Source: Paenibacillus chondroitinus NBRC 15376 (GTDB taxonomy: Bacteria > Bacillota > Bacilli > Paenibacillales > NBRC-103111). Taken from it: DNA of 51,425 bases. Below the pieces are notes generated by a model that was given only the letters and a program-made list of their open reading frames with translations, did not search any database and was not told the origin of the DNA. The stretch spans positions 1 through 51,425 of the forward strand of contig NZ_BILW01000044.1 in assembly GCF_004000765.1 (NCBI RefSeq), written 5' to 3'. Position numbers and translations under genes: made by a program. Position 1 is the stretch's first letter; every line of letters starts with the position of its first letter. This document shows positions 17,203-25,516 of the stretch, one piece after another.

Positions 17203-17748
17203 CTGTTCACGCACTTCGGGCTGTCCGGTCCCATCGCCCTGCGCTGCAGCCAGTTCGTCGTCAAGGAGCTAGCCAAAACCGAGCGGAAGGAAGTCCTTCT
17301 TACCGTGGACCTTTTCCCTGATCTGAGCATGGATGAGCTGTACAAAGAAAGCATGGCACTCACGAAGGCTGAGGCCAAGAAAGCAATTAAGAACGTGCTG
17401 AAGCCTCTCCTGTCCGAGCGTCTGATTCCTATGGTGTTGGAGCGATCTGGTCTGGACGAGCAGCTTACGCACGATAACATTCCGAAACAGAAATGGCTCG
17501 ACATGTGCAAGCTGATGAAGGCTTTTCCCGTGCGCATTCACGGGACGCTTTCGATTGAAGAAGCCTTCGTTACGGGCGGCGGCGTGCACCTCAAAGAAGT
17601 CGACCCCAGCACGATGGAGTCGAAGTTGGTGAATGGCCTTTACTTCTGCGGAGAAGTGCTGGATATTCACGGCTATACAGGCGGTTATAATATCACCGCT
17701 GCCTTCTCCACCGGCTATATGGCCGGTCAAAGCGCAGCGCAGCAGTAA
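17203..17748 (+). pseudogene. Displaced 3' remnant of a native ytfP-type flavoprotein gene
   Basis: The frame begins at the core CTGTTCACGCA and continues (LFTHFGLSGPIALRCSQFVV) for about 180 codons to the family C-terminus (GEVLDIHGYTGGYNITAAFS). A TGA lies one codon upstream of the core at 17197-17199. It lacks the whole FAD-binding half. Its GC content (about half or more) and codon choice match the chromosome to the right and differ from the intact copy at 8654. It is best read as the original host gene cut by the element. An internal ATG at 17305 could in principle give a 147-aa product, but nothing suggests it is expressed. Confidence 0.88.
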
Positions 17749-17836
17749 TTCCTCCCTGCCACTGAACAGCGGCAACTTAACGGTAGATTTTCCCTCTGTT
17801 TTAGCGGATTGGAGCTAGAGGGCTTGAAATACTAAA

Positions 17837-17867
17837 AAGGACCTACATCCAGTGGATGCAGGTCCTT
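17837..17867. terminator. Terminator between ytfP remnant and symporter
   Basis: AAGGACCTACATCCA pairs with TGGATGCAGGTCCTT around a one-base centre, with A and T runs on the two sides. It can serve the convergent symporter gene and the old ytfP transcript. Confidence 0.8.
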
Positions 17868-17884
17868 CTTCATTTTACAAGAGA

Positions 17885-19240
17885 TTAAGCTGTTACCGCT
17901 TCAAGGTCATCTTCCTCGTCACGATCAAATGCCGCGCGATCGAATTCGCCTTCGGACTCAGCTACAAGCAAAGCTGTCACGGTTGTACCTGTTGCGTTAA
18001 CGGCTGTACGACCCATGTCGATCAGCGCCTCGACGCCAAGTACAAGACCCATACCTTCCAGAGGCAAACCAAGAGCTGTCAATACAACGGTCGTCGAAAT
18101 CGCAGCAGGTCCCGGAACACCGGCAACACCAATGGAGGAAATGATGCTTACTAAGATAAGGATAAAGTAGTCAGATCCACTAAGTGGAAGATTGTAAACT
18201 TTCGCTACGAAAATCGCTACAACTGCCGGCCACACACCACCGCAACCGTTGAAGTTCATAGTCGCGCCGAGAGGGGCTACGAAGCTGGCAATACGCGGTG
18301 AAATGCGTAGACGCTTCGTGATAACTTCCAGGTTCACCGGCAGCGTTGCATAACTGCTTCGTGTTGTGAATGCAACAGCGATCGTCGGATACGCTTTTTT
18401 GAAAAACTTAATAGGGTTAACTTTCGCGATCAGAAGAACTAAACCACCGAAAATCAAGACGAAGTGAATAATAAGTGCTACATAAGAAGTTAAGATAATT
18501 TTGGCAAGCGGAGCAAGGGTTTCAATACCATATTTCGCCGCCATACCTGCGATCAATGCATATACACCATAAGGTGTAAGACGAATAACATACTTAACAA
18601 CTTGGTGAATCACAGCAGTTGCTGATGTAATGAACGATTTAACAGCTGCTACGCTCTCAGGCTTCTTGGAACCAACGTGTACAATAGCCACAGCCACGAA
18701 GATCGCGAAGATCAGAACCGGTACAACTTTCCCTGTCGCCATATCGTTAATCGGGTTGGACGGCACCAGATCCAGAATAACTTGGGAGAACGTCGGAATT
18801 TCTTTGGCTTTAAAATCTTTCGGTACAGCCTGCGCAATCCCGTTGCCCGGATCGAACGCCAGGGCAATGACCAAACCAATGACAGATGCAATCCCTGTTG
18901 TCAGCAAGAACCAGCCGATTGTTTTCAGACCTAATTTACGAAGCTGACCTAGACTGGATAAAGAAGAAATACTGTTAATAACTAAGATAAGGACCAAAGG
19001 CATAACAAGCATTTTAATCAAGTTAACATAAATCGTTCCGATCGTGCTTACGCTTTTGTACTCCAAATGCAATTGGTTAAACGCTATCCCGGCAACGAGA
19101 CCAAGACCCAAGCCGATGAAAACGCGGTTACCGAAGCTTACTCTTTTTCTCCCCAAGAAAACGAGCAAACCAATAATTAATATTGATACGACTAAGCTGA
19201 CCCAGTTCGATGTGAATGCGGTGACCAGGTTATTTTTCAC
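17885..19240 (-). CDS. Dicarboxylate/amino acid:cation symporter (DAACS family)
   Basis: A secondary transporter of about 450 aa with eight or more hydrophobic segments. Family landmarks include the serine-containing re-entrant region (AFTTRSSYATLPVNLEV), GATMNFNGCGGVWPAV and the DMGRTAVNATGTTVTALLVA motif, which binds substrate carboxylate and cation. It imports a dicarboxylate, glutamate/aspartate or cystine with H+ or Na+. The NFNGCGG sequence and C-terminus recall the TcyP/cystine branch, but I cannot fix the substrate. The GTG start at 19240 is chosen over the ATG at 19300 because AAGGAG lies 9 bases upstream of it. It is flanked by terminators on both sides, so it is monocistronic. Confidence 0.88.
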   Translation of the reverse strand: MKNNLVTAFTSNWVSLVVSILIIGLLVFLGRKRVSFGNRVFIGLGLGLVAGIAFNQLHLEYKSVSTIGTIYVNLIKMLVMPLVLILVINSISSLSSLGQLRKLGLKTIGWFLLTTGIASVIGLVIALAFDPGNGIAQAVPKDFKAKEIPTFSQVILDLVPSNPINDMATGKVVPVLIFAIFVAVAIVHVGSKKPESVAAVKSFITSATAVIHQVVKYVIRLTPYGVYALIAGMAAKYGIETLAPLAKIILTSYVALIIHFVLIFGGLVLLIAKVNPIKFFKKAYPTIAVAFTTRSSYATLPVNLEVITKRLRISPRIASFVAPLGATMNFNGCGGVWPAVVAIFVAKVYNLPLSGSDYFILILVSIISSIGVAGVPGPAAISTTVVLTALGLPLEGMGLVLGVEALIDMGRTAVNATGTTVTALLVAESEGEFDRAAFDRDEEDDLEAVTA

Positions 19241-19337
19241 TAGAATCATCTCCTTAATTCCTACGATCTTACTTGGTTTAATGGAATTAGAATATGACAT
19301 TAGAAGTTACATGTCAATGGTTAATTTAAAATAATGC

Positions 19338-19387
19338 AAAAAAACCGAATTTTATGCTCGTAAATCCGAGATAAAATGCGGTTTTTT
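19338..19387. terminator. Strong AT-rich terminator hairpin
   Basis: AAAAAACCG and AATTTTAT pair with ATAAAAT and CGGTTTTTT around CTCGTAAATCCGAG, itself able to pair. It ends the leftward transcript of the gene at 19456. Confidence 0.75.
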
Positions 19388-19455
19388 CTCATAATATTTG
19401 TGTAATTACGAACGAAATTTACAAAGCACGCCTTAAATGTAGCTAATCCATCTGT

Positions 19456-19863
19456 TTAAATCCGTATGCCGGCGCTGAAGTGATTATAGTCGTCAGAAGA
19501 CGGATCAAAAGCCGCCTCTTCCTCGCTCGGCACGGCATCGGCATCACGCGCTGAAGCGTAATTGTCCGGCCAATCCTCATTCACGGTGTGAGCCGGAATG
19601 CGAATGGAGCCCTCCAGATCATACGCCATAGCGTAGGTAGCCGGCTCGGACTGCGTGGGCTGCCGTTCTACCAGACGCCCGCCGTGTGCCTGCGCGATCT
19701 CGAGCGCTGAGGTCATTTCCTGGTCGTCGAGATGGATGTGCAGCGTCGTCCTCTCCCCTTCCAGCAGCTCCGGCTTATAGCCAAGCTCCTCCAATGTATC
19801 CAGCGCAAGCAGCGCATCCCGCTCCTTATCAAAACCAAAAAAGATAGGAACAAAGTTCTTCAT
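19456..19863 (-). CDS. Conserved hypothetical cytoplasmic protein
   Basis: A 135-aa acidic protein beginning MKNFVPIFFGFDKERDALLA. A first half of ferredoxin-like beta-alpha-beta character is followed by an Asp/Glu-rich, low-complexity C-terminus (VPSEEEAAFDPSSDDYNHF). ATG 19863 is chosen over the longer frame because upstream codons overlap the next gene and AAGGATG lies about 9 bases before it. It lies 70 bases downstream of the inositol-phosphatase gene in the same direction, so it may be co-transcribed. No family is recognised; its style is typical of lineage-specific Paenibacillus proteins. Confidence 0.7.
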   Translation of the reverse strand: MKNFVPIFFGFDKERDALLALDTLEELGYKPELLEGERTTLHIHLDDQEMTSALEIAQAHGGRLVERQPTQSEPATYAMAYDLEGSIRIPAHTVNEDWPDNYASARDADAVPSEEEAAFDPSSDDYNHFSAGIRI

Positions 19864-19933
19864 CGCATAGCATCCTTTCTTCCTCCAAATGAAAAGTCTG
19901 CCATTAGCTTCTGCAACTTCTTCCCTGCCTATT

Positions 19934-20773
19934 CTACTTCGTGGCTTCCTGCACGATTTTGAGCAGCTCCGCATGATATGCGGGCGCTGCAGCGACGATA
20001 TAAGCCGGCTTCCCGCCCCCAGAACCAGAACCAGATCCGGTTCCGCCGCCAAGCAGAGCAAGCGAATTACCGTCAAAGTCCGTCACCTTCACGCCCGCCT
20101 CCTGCGCCAGCAGCAGCCCCGCGTACAAATCCTCCCCTTCGGAGTTGTACAGGACAATCCCATGCAGGTCGCCTCTGGCCAGCATCGCCCATGTCAAGGA
20201 CGGCGCCCACATGCGCAGCACCCTTTTTACCGAATACTCCAGATGATGCCGGAGCCCTAGAGCTCCTTGATCATTTTTGCCAACGGCATGGCCCTGAATC
20301 CATGAGATGGTGGATTTGACAAGCGCTCCGCTGGGCTCTGCCACAAGCTTTCTGCCATCCTGCCAAGCGCCATCCCCCTGCAGGGCGGCATAATTAAGCC
20401 CAAGTGCCGAGTCGTGGATCACGCCGAGTATAATCCGCCCCTGATAGCTTAAGGAGATGGAGACTCCGTAAAGCGGAATACCTAGAGCGAAATTATTCGT
20501 TCCATCCAGCGGATCAACGTGCCAAACCCATTCGCTTGCCGCACCGCCTTCACCGGCTTCTTCACTATAGATACGATGAGTTGGGAACACGGACAAGATA
20601 TCATCGACAATGAGACGATCCGCTTTCACATCGACCTCGGTCACCAAGTCGCCACGCTCATCCTTGTGCTGAATGTTCAACTTACTGCCGAAGTGTTCTC
20701 TTGCCAATTCTCCCGCCTTGGACGCTGCTTTCACAGCAACTTCTCTGGCCAATAGCCGTTCCTTACGATCCAT
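19934..20773 (-). CDS. Inositol monophosphatase family protein
   Basis: A 279-aa phosphatase of the IMPase/SuhB superfamily. The metal-binding motif WVWHVDPLDGTNNFALGIP is complete, with an upstream Glu pair (YSEEAG) and DERGDLVTEVDVKAD. It probably hydrolyses a sugar or inositol phosphate with Mg2+. The second family motif near the C-terminus (usually WDxAAG) is atypical here (GEDLYAGLLLAQEAG), keeping the Asp and the G. There is also a Gly/Ser-rich insertion (GGGTGSGSGSGGGK) near the end. The start at 20773 (MDRKERLLAREV) is chosen because AAGGGGATAGGG lies just upstream. Confidence 0.85.
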   Translation of the reverse strand: MDRKERLLAREVAVKAASKAGELAREHFGSKLNIQHKDERGDLVTEVDVKADRLIVDDILSVFPTHRIYSEEAGEGGAASEWVWHVDPLDGTNNFALGIPLYGVSISLSYQGRIILGVIHDSALGLNYAALQGDGAWQDGRKLVAEPSGALVKSTISWIQGHAVGKNDQGALGLRHHLEYSVKRVLRMWAPSLTWAMLARGDLHGIVLYNSEGEDLYAGLLLAQEAGVKVTDFDGNSLALLGGGTGSGSGSGGGKPAYIVAAAPAYHAELLKIVQEATK

Positions 20774-20942
20774 ATTCCCTATCCCCTTTGTGGAAACATT
20801 CATTAGATGTAGTCATTTTACCATATGTTCCCTAAGAAAGTTGACTTGTGTGAAGCCACTTACATTGACAAGCAGCCTCTTCATAAGTGATAATATAGCA
20901 AAATATTAAGCGATATGAGCAGTCGAAAGGGGCATTACGAGC

Positions 20943-21908
20943 ATGGTAAAGCATCATCAACACAAGATTTTGGATTGTACGATTCGGGACGGCGGTTTGG
21001 TGAACGACTGGGATTTTAGCGTGGAGTTTGTCCAAGACATGTATCGCGGTTTAAGTGCAGCCGGCGTAGAGTATATGGAGATCGGCTACAAAAACTCGGA
21101 GAAACTGCTGAAAGGCGGAGCATCCGGTCCATGGAGATTTTTGAATGAGGCTTTTCTGCGTGATGTTATTACCAAAAAGACAGATACCAAATTATCTGCG
21201 CTCGTAGATATCGGCCGTGTCGATGAGAAAGACATTTTACCCCGTGAAGACAGCTTGCTTGATCTGATCCGCGTGGCTTGTTATATCAAAGATGTGGACA
21301 AAGGTCTGGAGCTTGTTCAAAAGTTCCACGATATGGGCTACGAAACGTCCCTGAACATTATGGCGCTTTCCCACGTGATGGAGAATGAGCTGATCGAAGC
21401 ATTCGAAGAAATTAACAAAAGCCCCGTTGACGTTGTCTATATCGTAGACTCCTACGGCAGCATGGCTCCTAAGGATATTGATTACTTGGTAACGAAATTC
21501 CAACGCCTGCTTCCGGAAAAAGAGCTTGGCTTGCATATGCATAACAACATGCAGCTTGCTTTTGCCAACACGATTACGGGCGCTTCCAGTGGCGTAACCT
21601 TCCTGGATTCCTCCGTATACGGTATGGGTCGCGCTGCAGGAAACTGTACGACAGAATTGCTGCTCAGCCATTTGAAAGGCGCGCGCTACGATATTCGTCC
21701 TGTACTCGAAATCATTGAAAAACACATGATCACGATGCGTGAGAAATGGGATTGGGGCTACCTCATTCCTTACATGATCGTAGGTGCACTCGATGAGCAC
21801 CCACGCACAGCCATGGCGCTTCTGAGCTCAGCAGAAAGAAATAACTTCGTGGATTTCTACGACCGTTTGACTTCCGTTGAGACCGTGCCTGCTTCACACA
21901 AAGGCTAA
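20943..21908 (+). CDS. Aldolase catalytic (HMGL-like/DRE-TIM) domain protein
   Basis: A 321-aa TIM-barrel protein with the DRE-TIM signature near the N-terminus (ILDCTIRDGGLVNDWDF), a central IVDSYGSMAP strand, the metal-site motif GLHMHNNMQLAFANT and a MGRAAGNCTTELLL segment. These match 4-hydroxy-2-oxovalerate aldolase/HMG-CoA-lyase-like enzymes, but no partner dehydrogenase or ligase is near, so the substrate is open. It starts 170 bases from the divergent inositol-phosphatase gene, with AAAGGGG before the ATG, and ends at a strong terminator. It is monocistronic. Confidence 0.85.
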   Translation: MVKHHQHKILDCTIRDGGLVNDWDFSVEFVQDMYRGLSAAGVEYMEIGYKNSEKLLKGGASGPWRFLNEAFLRDVITKKTDTKLSALVDIGRVDEKDILPREDSLLDLIRVACYIKDVDKGLELVQKFHDMGYETSLNIMALSHVMENELIEAFEEINKSPVDVVYIVDSYGSMAPKDIDYLVTKFQRLLPEKELGLHMHNNMQLAFANTITGASSGVTFLDSSVYGMGRAAGNCTTELLLSHLKGARYDIRPVLEIIEKHMITMREKWDWGYLIPYMIVGALDEHPRTAMALLSSAERNNFVDFYDRLTSVETVPASHKG

Positions 21909-21920
21909 ATTCCGATCAAA

Positions 21921-21981
21921 GAAACCCCCTGTCAGCTTGTTCGTAAGGCATTGCCTGCGAATGAGCGACAAGGGGTTTTTC
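21921..21981. terminator. Bidirectional terminator
   Basis: GAAACCCCCTGTC pairs with GACAAGGGGTTTTTC around a loop that itself can fold (TCGTAAGGCA, TGCCTGCGA). It separates the convergent genes ending at 21908 and 22009. Confidence 0.8.
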
Positions 21982-22008
21982 TTATGGCCATGAAGCAGAA
22001 ACGGGGAC

Positions 22009-22332
22009 TTATTTGATGATTTTGGCTGAAACCACGTAATCCTCGGCATATTCCCGGTCAATAAGGAATGTGAATTCCTCTTCCTCCCGGCGAACGCTTC
22101 CTCTTTTCCGGAACACCTCGATATATTCACTGTCTATAAGCTGCGTACAATCCTCATCGGCATAAATCAGGCCGCCGTCCAAACGTTTGATCGCTTCAAC
22201 CATCGCTTCGCGCGATTTTAACCCACCCTCAATTCGTACATACACTCTTCCTGTCGCATCATGGTCCTGCAATAAAATGACTACTTTCTGTACCGTCTTG
22301 GCGCGGACTTTCTTTTCGGGTGATATGCTCAT
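22009..22332 (-). CDS. Conserved hypothetical protein
   Basis: A 107-aa charged protein (MSISPEKKVRAKTVQKVVIL), probably an alpha/beta fold, with segments such as VYVRIEGGLKSREAMVEAI and an Arg/Glu-rich linker RKRGSVRREEEEF. It has no signal peptide, membrane helix or recognised motif. A usable GGAG-type ribosome site (AAAGGAGCC) lies upstream of the ATG. It is convergent with the aldolase-domain gene and divergent from the two-component system. Function unknown. Confidence 0.65.
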   Translation of the reverse strand: MSISPEKKVRAKTVQKVVILLQDHDATGRVYVRIEGGLKSREAMVEAIKRLDGGLIYADEDCTQLIDSEYIEVFRKRGSVRREEEEFTFLIDREYAEDYVVSAKIIK

Positions 22333-22533
22333 CTGTTCGGCTCCTTTATCAGCATTCTCTGTGCTAGTTTATGTTACGAAGGTTAAACGCGGACTAGGCT
22401 AATGATCACTCTATGAAAGACTGGGCAGCTTCGGCACTAGCGTTCATGTATGTAAAAGCGCCTTACCTGAGAAACTAAGACGATGAATTGACGCCGCTGT
22501 TCTGGCGGGAGCTGGGAGTGAATATTTTTCCAA

Positions 22534-23292
22534 ATGAGCCGCATATTGCTGATTGAGGATGAAGAGCGTATTGCTCGAGTGCTAAAGTTGGAGCTTGAGC
22601 ATGAGGGTTATGAAGTACATACGAAGCCAGACGGGCGCGCAGGACTGGATGCCGCTTTGTCTGAAACCGAGTGGGATCTTATTTTACTGGACGTCATGCT
22701 GCCGGAATTAAGCGGGCTGGAAGTGCTGCGCCGCGTGCGTCAAGTTAACGCTACACTGCCTATTATTCTTCTGACGGCAAGGGATGCTGTGTCCGACAGG
22801 GTCAGCGGGCTGGATCAAGGCGCTAATGATTATGTAACGAAACCTTTTGCCACAATTGAACTGTTGGCGCGCATACGCAGTTTGCTCAGACAGCGGAATC
22901 TGCAGGACCAGCCGGCAGAGCAACCGCATTTGCTGAAAATTGATGACTTAACCATGGACTTGAAAAGCAGATCCGTAGTTCGAGAGGAAACCACTATTGA
23001 ACTTACGCCAACAGAGTTTGAACTGCTGCGCTTCCTGATTCAGCATCGAGATGAAGTCATGACGAGGGAACAGATTATTTCCGAGGTTTGGGGCTATGAT
23101 TTTGTAGGGGATACGAACGTCGTTGATGTCTATATTCGTTATCTTCGGCAAAAAGTGGACAAGCCCTTTTCCTCCAAGCTTATCCAAACGATCCGCGGAG
23201 TCGGTTATCTGATTAAGGTCGATGCGGCGCAAGCATCCAAAGAAGCAGAGGAAGCATCGGGTGCAGCGGCCCCCAAAGAAAAACCTTTATGA
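22534..23292 (+). CDS. OmpR-family response regulator
   Basis: A 252-aa regulator. The receiver domain (1-120) has the acidic pair (IEDEERIARVL), phospho-acceptor Asp near 52 (LILLDVMLPELSG), the conserved Thr (LLTARD) and Lys (YVTKPFA). The winged-helix domain (130-230) has ELTPTEFELLRFLI and VDVYIRYLRQKVD, ending with TIRGVGYLIK. An Ala/Glu-rich tail of about 20 residues is added. It overlaps the kinase gene by four bases, so the two are one operon. The organisation resembles the YkoH/YkoG, ArlRS and CssRS groups; the stimulus cannot be told. Confidence 0.92.
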   Translation: MSRILLIEDEERIARVLKLELEHEGYEVHTKPDGRAGLDAALSETEWDLILLDVMLPELSGLEVLRRVRQVNATLPIILLTARDAVSDRVSGLDQGANDYVTKPFATIELLARIRSLLRQRNLQDQPAEQPHLLKIDDLTMDLKSRSVVREETTIELTPTEFELLRFLIQHRDEVMTREQIISEVWGYDFVGDTNVVDVYIRYLRQKVDKPFSSKLIQTIRGVGYLIKVDAAQASKEAEEASGAAAPKEKPL

Positions 23293-24656
23293 GTCTAAAG
23301 CTGAAAATTACACTGGGCGTTGCCGTCGGTCTCATGCTGATCCTTTTTATCAGCTTTACTTTTGCCTACTATATGTTCATTCGGGTTACCACCAATGGCG
23401 AAGCTGATTTGCTCAAAGAGAAGGCGAGGACGCTGCTGTTAAAAGATTTGCCCAATCATCCTGAGTATTGGCAGGACAATTCCTCGATGGAAGAACTCCT
23501 CATCCCCCAGGAAATGCTGCGTTATATTGGACCGGATTCCAAGGTCATTTATCAAATTTATTCCGATGAGACGCTAATTCGCTATCCCGTCACTTATGTG
23601 AATAAAGATACCGTTACGGTAGAAACGGCTTCAGACGGCATCTATGTCTTTGTGAAAATGCCTGTTTTTAAAGAGGGTCATCAGCTTGCCACGCTTGAAA
23701 TTGGCCGCAGCCTGCGGAGATTGGGCCAATATGCGGACATGCTCATCTCTGTGCTCCTCTTGACCTCAACGGGAACGCTGATTCTCGCTCTGATCGGGGG
23801 ATATTTCTATACGAACGTTCTCTTCCGCCCGCTTCAGGACTTCGTCAGCACGATGCAGAACATCGAACAGAGCGGCTCCTTCCGGCACATCAACCTGCCA
23901 GCGAAGGATACGAACGATGAACTGGTGATCCTTGGCGCTACTTTCAACCGAATGATCGACAGGCTGCAGGATATGTTTCAAAAGCAGGAACAATTCCTTG
24001 CCGATGCTTCCCACGAACTGCGCACACCCTTGACCATCATCGAGAGCTATGCGAGCTTGCTAAGAAGGTGGGCGTTCCATGATGAAAAGCTGCGGGAGGA
24101 AGCGCTCGAAGCGATTATTTCCGAATCCGCTCAGTTGAAGCAGCTAACCCAGAACCTGCTCTCCCTCACGGATGTCGTCCGGGAGAACTGTGAGCAGAAC
24201 GTCGACTTCGACCTGCTTCCTCTCGCCCGTCAAACCGCGGCTTCCCTTCGCATGACATCCGGGAGAGAAATTGACGTGGAGCTGGCTTCGGAACAACAAG
24301 AACTTCTTATGAGCGGTGACTCCTATAAAATAAAGCAGCTGCTTATAATCTTGCTAGATAATGCGCTGAAATACAGCCAGCAGAAGATCATCATGCACAT
24401 CGAACTCACCGAGGATCATTGGGTCATCCTGAAAGTCATCGATCAGGGCATTGGCATCGCTGAAGGCGATATCCCCAACCTCTTCGACAGATTCTATCGC
24501 AGTGATAAAGCAAGGAATCGCAAACAAGGCGGCGTGGGGCTGGGACTGGCCATAGCCCTGCATATCGTGCAGAAGCATAAAGGCACTATTGAGATTCAAA
24601 GCCGTTTGGGAGAAGGGACTACAGTGATCGTCAAACTACCGACAACCTGTCAATAA
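23289..24656 (+). CDS. Membrane sensor histidine kinase
   Basis: A 455-aa kinase. A transmembrane helix at about 8-30, an extracytoplasmic sensor of about 120 residues and a second helix at about 155-178 are followed by HAMP (about 180-232) and HisKA with the phospho-acceptor His in LADASHELRTPLTIIESYAS. The HATPase domain has the N-box LLDNALKYS, G1 DQGIGIAEGD, F-box LFDRFYRSD and G2 GVGLGLAIA. All catalytic boxes are intact. The ATG overlaps the regulator stop by four bases. It should phosphorylate the OmpR-type partner in response to an envelope signal. The decayed kinase at 4104 is of the same type. Confidence 0.92.
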   Translation: MSLKLKITLGVAVGLMLILFISFTFAYYMFIRVTTNGEADLLKEKARTLLLKDLPNHPEYWQDNSSMEELLIPQEMLRYIGPDSKVIYQIYSDETLIRYPVTYVNKDTVTVETASDGIYVFVKMPVFKEGHQLATLEIGRSLRRLGQYADMLISVLLLTSTGTLILALIGGYFYTNVLFRPLQDFVSTMQNIEQSGSFRHINLPAKDTNDELVILGATFNRMIDRLQDMFQKQEQFLADASHELRTPLTIIESYASLLRRWAFHDEKLREEALEAIISESAQLKQLTQNLLSLTDVVRENCEQNVDFDLLPLARQTAASLRMTSGREIDVELASEQQELLMSGDSYKIKQLLIILLDNALKYSQQKIIMHIELTEDHWVILKVIDQGIGIAEGDIPNLFDRFYRSDKARNRKQGGVGLGLAIALHIVQKHKGTIEIQSRLGEGTTVIVKLPTTCQ

Positions 24657-24659
24657 GAT

Positions 24660-25118
24660 CTAATAACGAATATAGGCTTCCGTATAATTCTCCTTTAACC
24701 CTCTTTTACGCACTTTTATCTGGAGTAAGCGCTGCTTGTAACTGACTCTCGCCGATCTGGGAAGCACAAGCGTCGGAAATTTAATAATTCGGCCCTTCCC
24801 GCTAGTGAATCCGGTGAGCTTCATCTGATTCGATTTTATAAATACGCGAAGTGCCCTTGGATCTTCGCCTTTGGCGATTTTCACTTTGATAATGACATGT
24901 TCATGCGTTTCAAAGATTTCGGCGCCGGACGCTCCTTGCGTAGAAATGCTTGCGTCCATGCCCGGCATAGCTTTTTTCAGCATGTCCTGTACATATCCCT
25001 CAACCCACGTCATATTATCTAGAAAGGTCTGCCCTTTTTCAGCGAAAGGCAGCTTTTGCCCGAGAAACTTCTCTACATGATCCCATTTCAGCCAAGGATG
25101 GCGATTAAACCCGCTCAA
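24660..25118 (-). CDS. Hsp20/alpha-crystallin-like protein, probably sporulation-expressed
   Basis: About 152 aa. The N-terminal region (SGFNRHPWLKWDHVEKFLG) is followed by an alpha-crystallin-like beta domain (IFETHEHVIIKVKIAKGEDP, RVFIKSNQMKLTGF, KFPTLVLPRSARV), but with a poor C-terminal I-x-I motif. The TTG start at 25118 is preferred: GAGGTGA lies about 6 bases upstream, while the ATG at 25175 has no ribosome site and overlaps a candidate promoter. It is divergent from the gerP operon and has a CATATACT -10-like element of its own, which suggests mother-cell expression like a CotP-type coat-associated small heat-shock protein. The family call is moderately sure. Confidence 0.65.
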   Translation of the reverse strand: MSGFNRHPWLKWDHVEKFLGQKLPFAEKGQTFLDNMTWVEGYVQDMLKKAMPGMDASISTQGASGAEIFETHEHVIIKVKIAKGEDPRALRVFIKSNQMKLTGFTSGKGRIIKFPTLVLPRSARVSYKQRLLQIKVRKRGLKENYTEAYIRY

Positions 25119-25142
25119 GCCTATCACCTCGTTTTCTCTTGC

Positions 25143-25168
25143 AGTATATGTGCCTACGCCCTGATGTG
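25143..25168 (-). promoter_or_regulatory. Candidate sigma-K-like promoter for the Hsp20-like gene
   Basis: On the minus strand CACA (25168-25165) is followed after 14 bases by CATATACT (25150-25143). The -10 is identical to that of the divergent gerP promoter; the spacer is about two bases short of the usual 16. Confidence 0.4.
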
Positions 25169-25189
25169 ACACCAATCTGAAAAACAGAT

Positions 25190-25217
25190 CACCTCTGGGC
25201 GAATACCCTCATATACT
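25190..25217 (+). promoter_or_regulatory. Sigma-K-like promoter of the gerP operon
   Basis: CACC (25190-25193), a 16-base spacer and CATATACT (25210-25217) match the recalled sigma-K consensus (AC, 16-17 bases, CATA-type -10). It lies about 40 bases before the first gerP start, in accord with known mother-cell expression of gerP in Bacillus. Confidence 0.65.
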
Positions 25218-25254
25218 GAAGGTGTGAGAAGCCTGAAGTCAGGGAGGCCGACAT

Positions 25255-25482
25255 ATGCCATCTATCGTAGGGAACGTGAAAATTATCAGCGTTGGTTCCA
25301 GCTCAGTTGTCCACTTCGGCGATACCTTCATCATTGCACCTACCAGTTCTTCCAAAACATTCGCAGGAGCAGGCTCTTTTAATACGGGTGATTTCCCTCG
25401 TGTCTATAATGCATACAGCACTACCGTCACTAATGATTCGGATCTTATCGAAGCGAACGCCACAAGCGGAGTGATCGTCTAG
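25255..25482 (+). CDS. gerPA: Spore germination protein GerPA/GerPF-like
   Basis: A 75-aa protein starting MPSIVGNVKIISVGSSSVVH, with FGDTFIIAPTSSSKTFAGAG and FNTGDF, the shared signature of the GerPA and GerPF paralogues. As first gene of the operon it corresponds by position to gerPA, but its N-terminus (VKIISVGSSS) also fits GerPF. GerP proteins sit in the inner spore coat and help nutrient germinants reach their receptors. A strong Shine-Dalgarno (GGGAGG) precedes the ATG. Confidence 0.8.
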   Translation: MPSIVGNVKIISVGSSSVVHFGDTFIIAPTSSSKTFAGAGSFNTGDFPRVYNAYSTTVTNDSDLIEANATSGVIV

Positions 25483-25516
25483 CCTAAGCGATGTCAAACA
25501 CAGCGAGGTGTTCCTC

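Larger units (their letters stand above)
9365..17213. mobile_element. Recombinase-in-trio/Tn554-like element inserted in a ytfP-type gene (minimal extent)
   Basis: The minimal segment between two CTGTTCACGCA copies holds the 3' part of a ytfP gene, a terminator and a leftward operon of three tyrosine recombinases and two small proteins. Three adjacent site-specific recombinases are the hallmark of Tn554-type and recombinase-in-trio elements, which insert site-specifically without target duplication. The right boundary is sharp: a stop codon at 17197-17199, then the core, then ytfP 3' sequence. The left boundary is less certain. The 5' half of the intact ytfP and the DGQHR/XRE genes are also AT-rich, so the imported segment may reach 7.0 kb or further. 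Confidence 0.7.

Noticed and set aside
9365..17213. Simple model in which the 5' half of the intact ytfP is native host sequence
   Set aside because: Not fully excluded, but the 5' half has the same low GC as the 3' half and differs from the GC-rich remnant, so a whole imported gene fits better.
17305..17748. Independent 147-aa protein from the ytfP remnant
   Set aside because: The homology extends upstream to 17203 without a start, so this is a truncated gene; no ribosome site is seen at 17305.
23766..24014. Antisense frame in the histidine-kinase gene
   Set aside because: Shadow of a coding region with strong domain support on the other strand.
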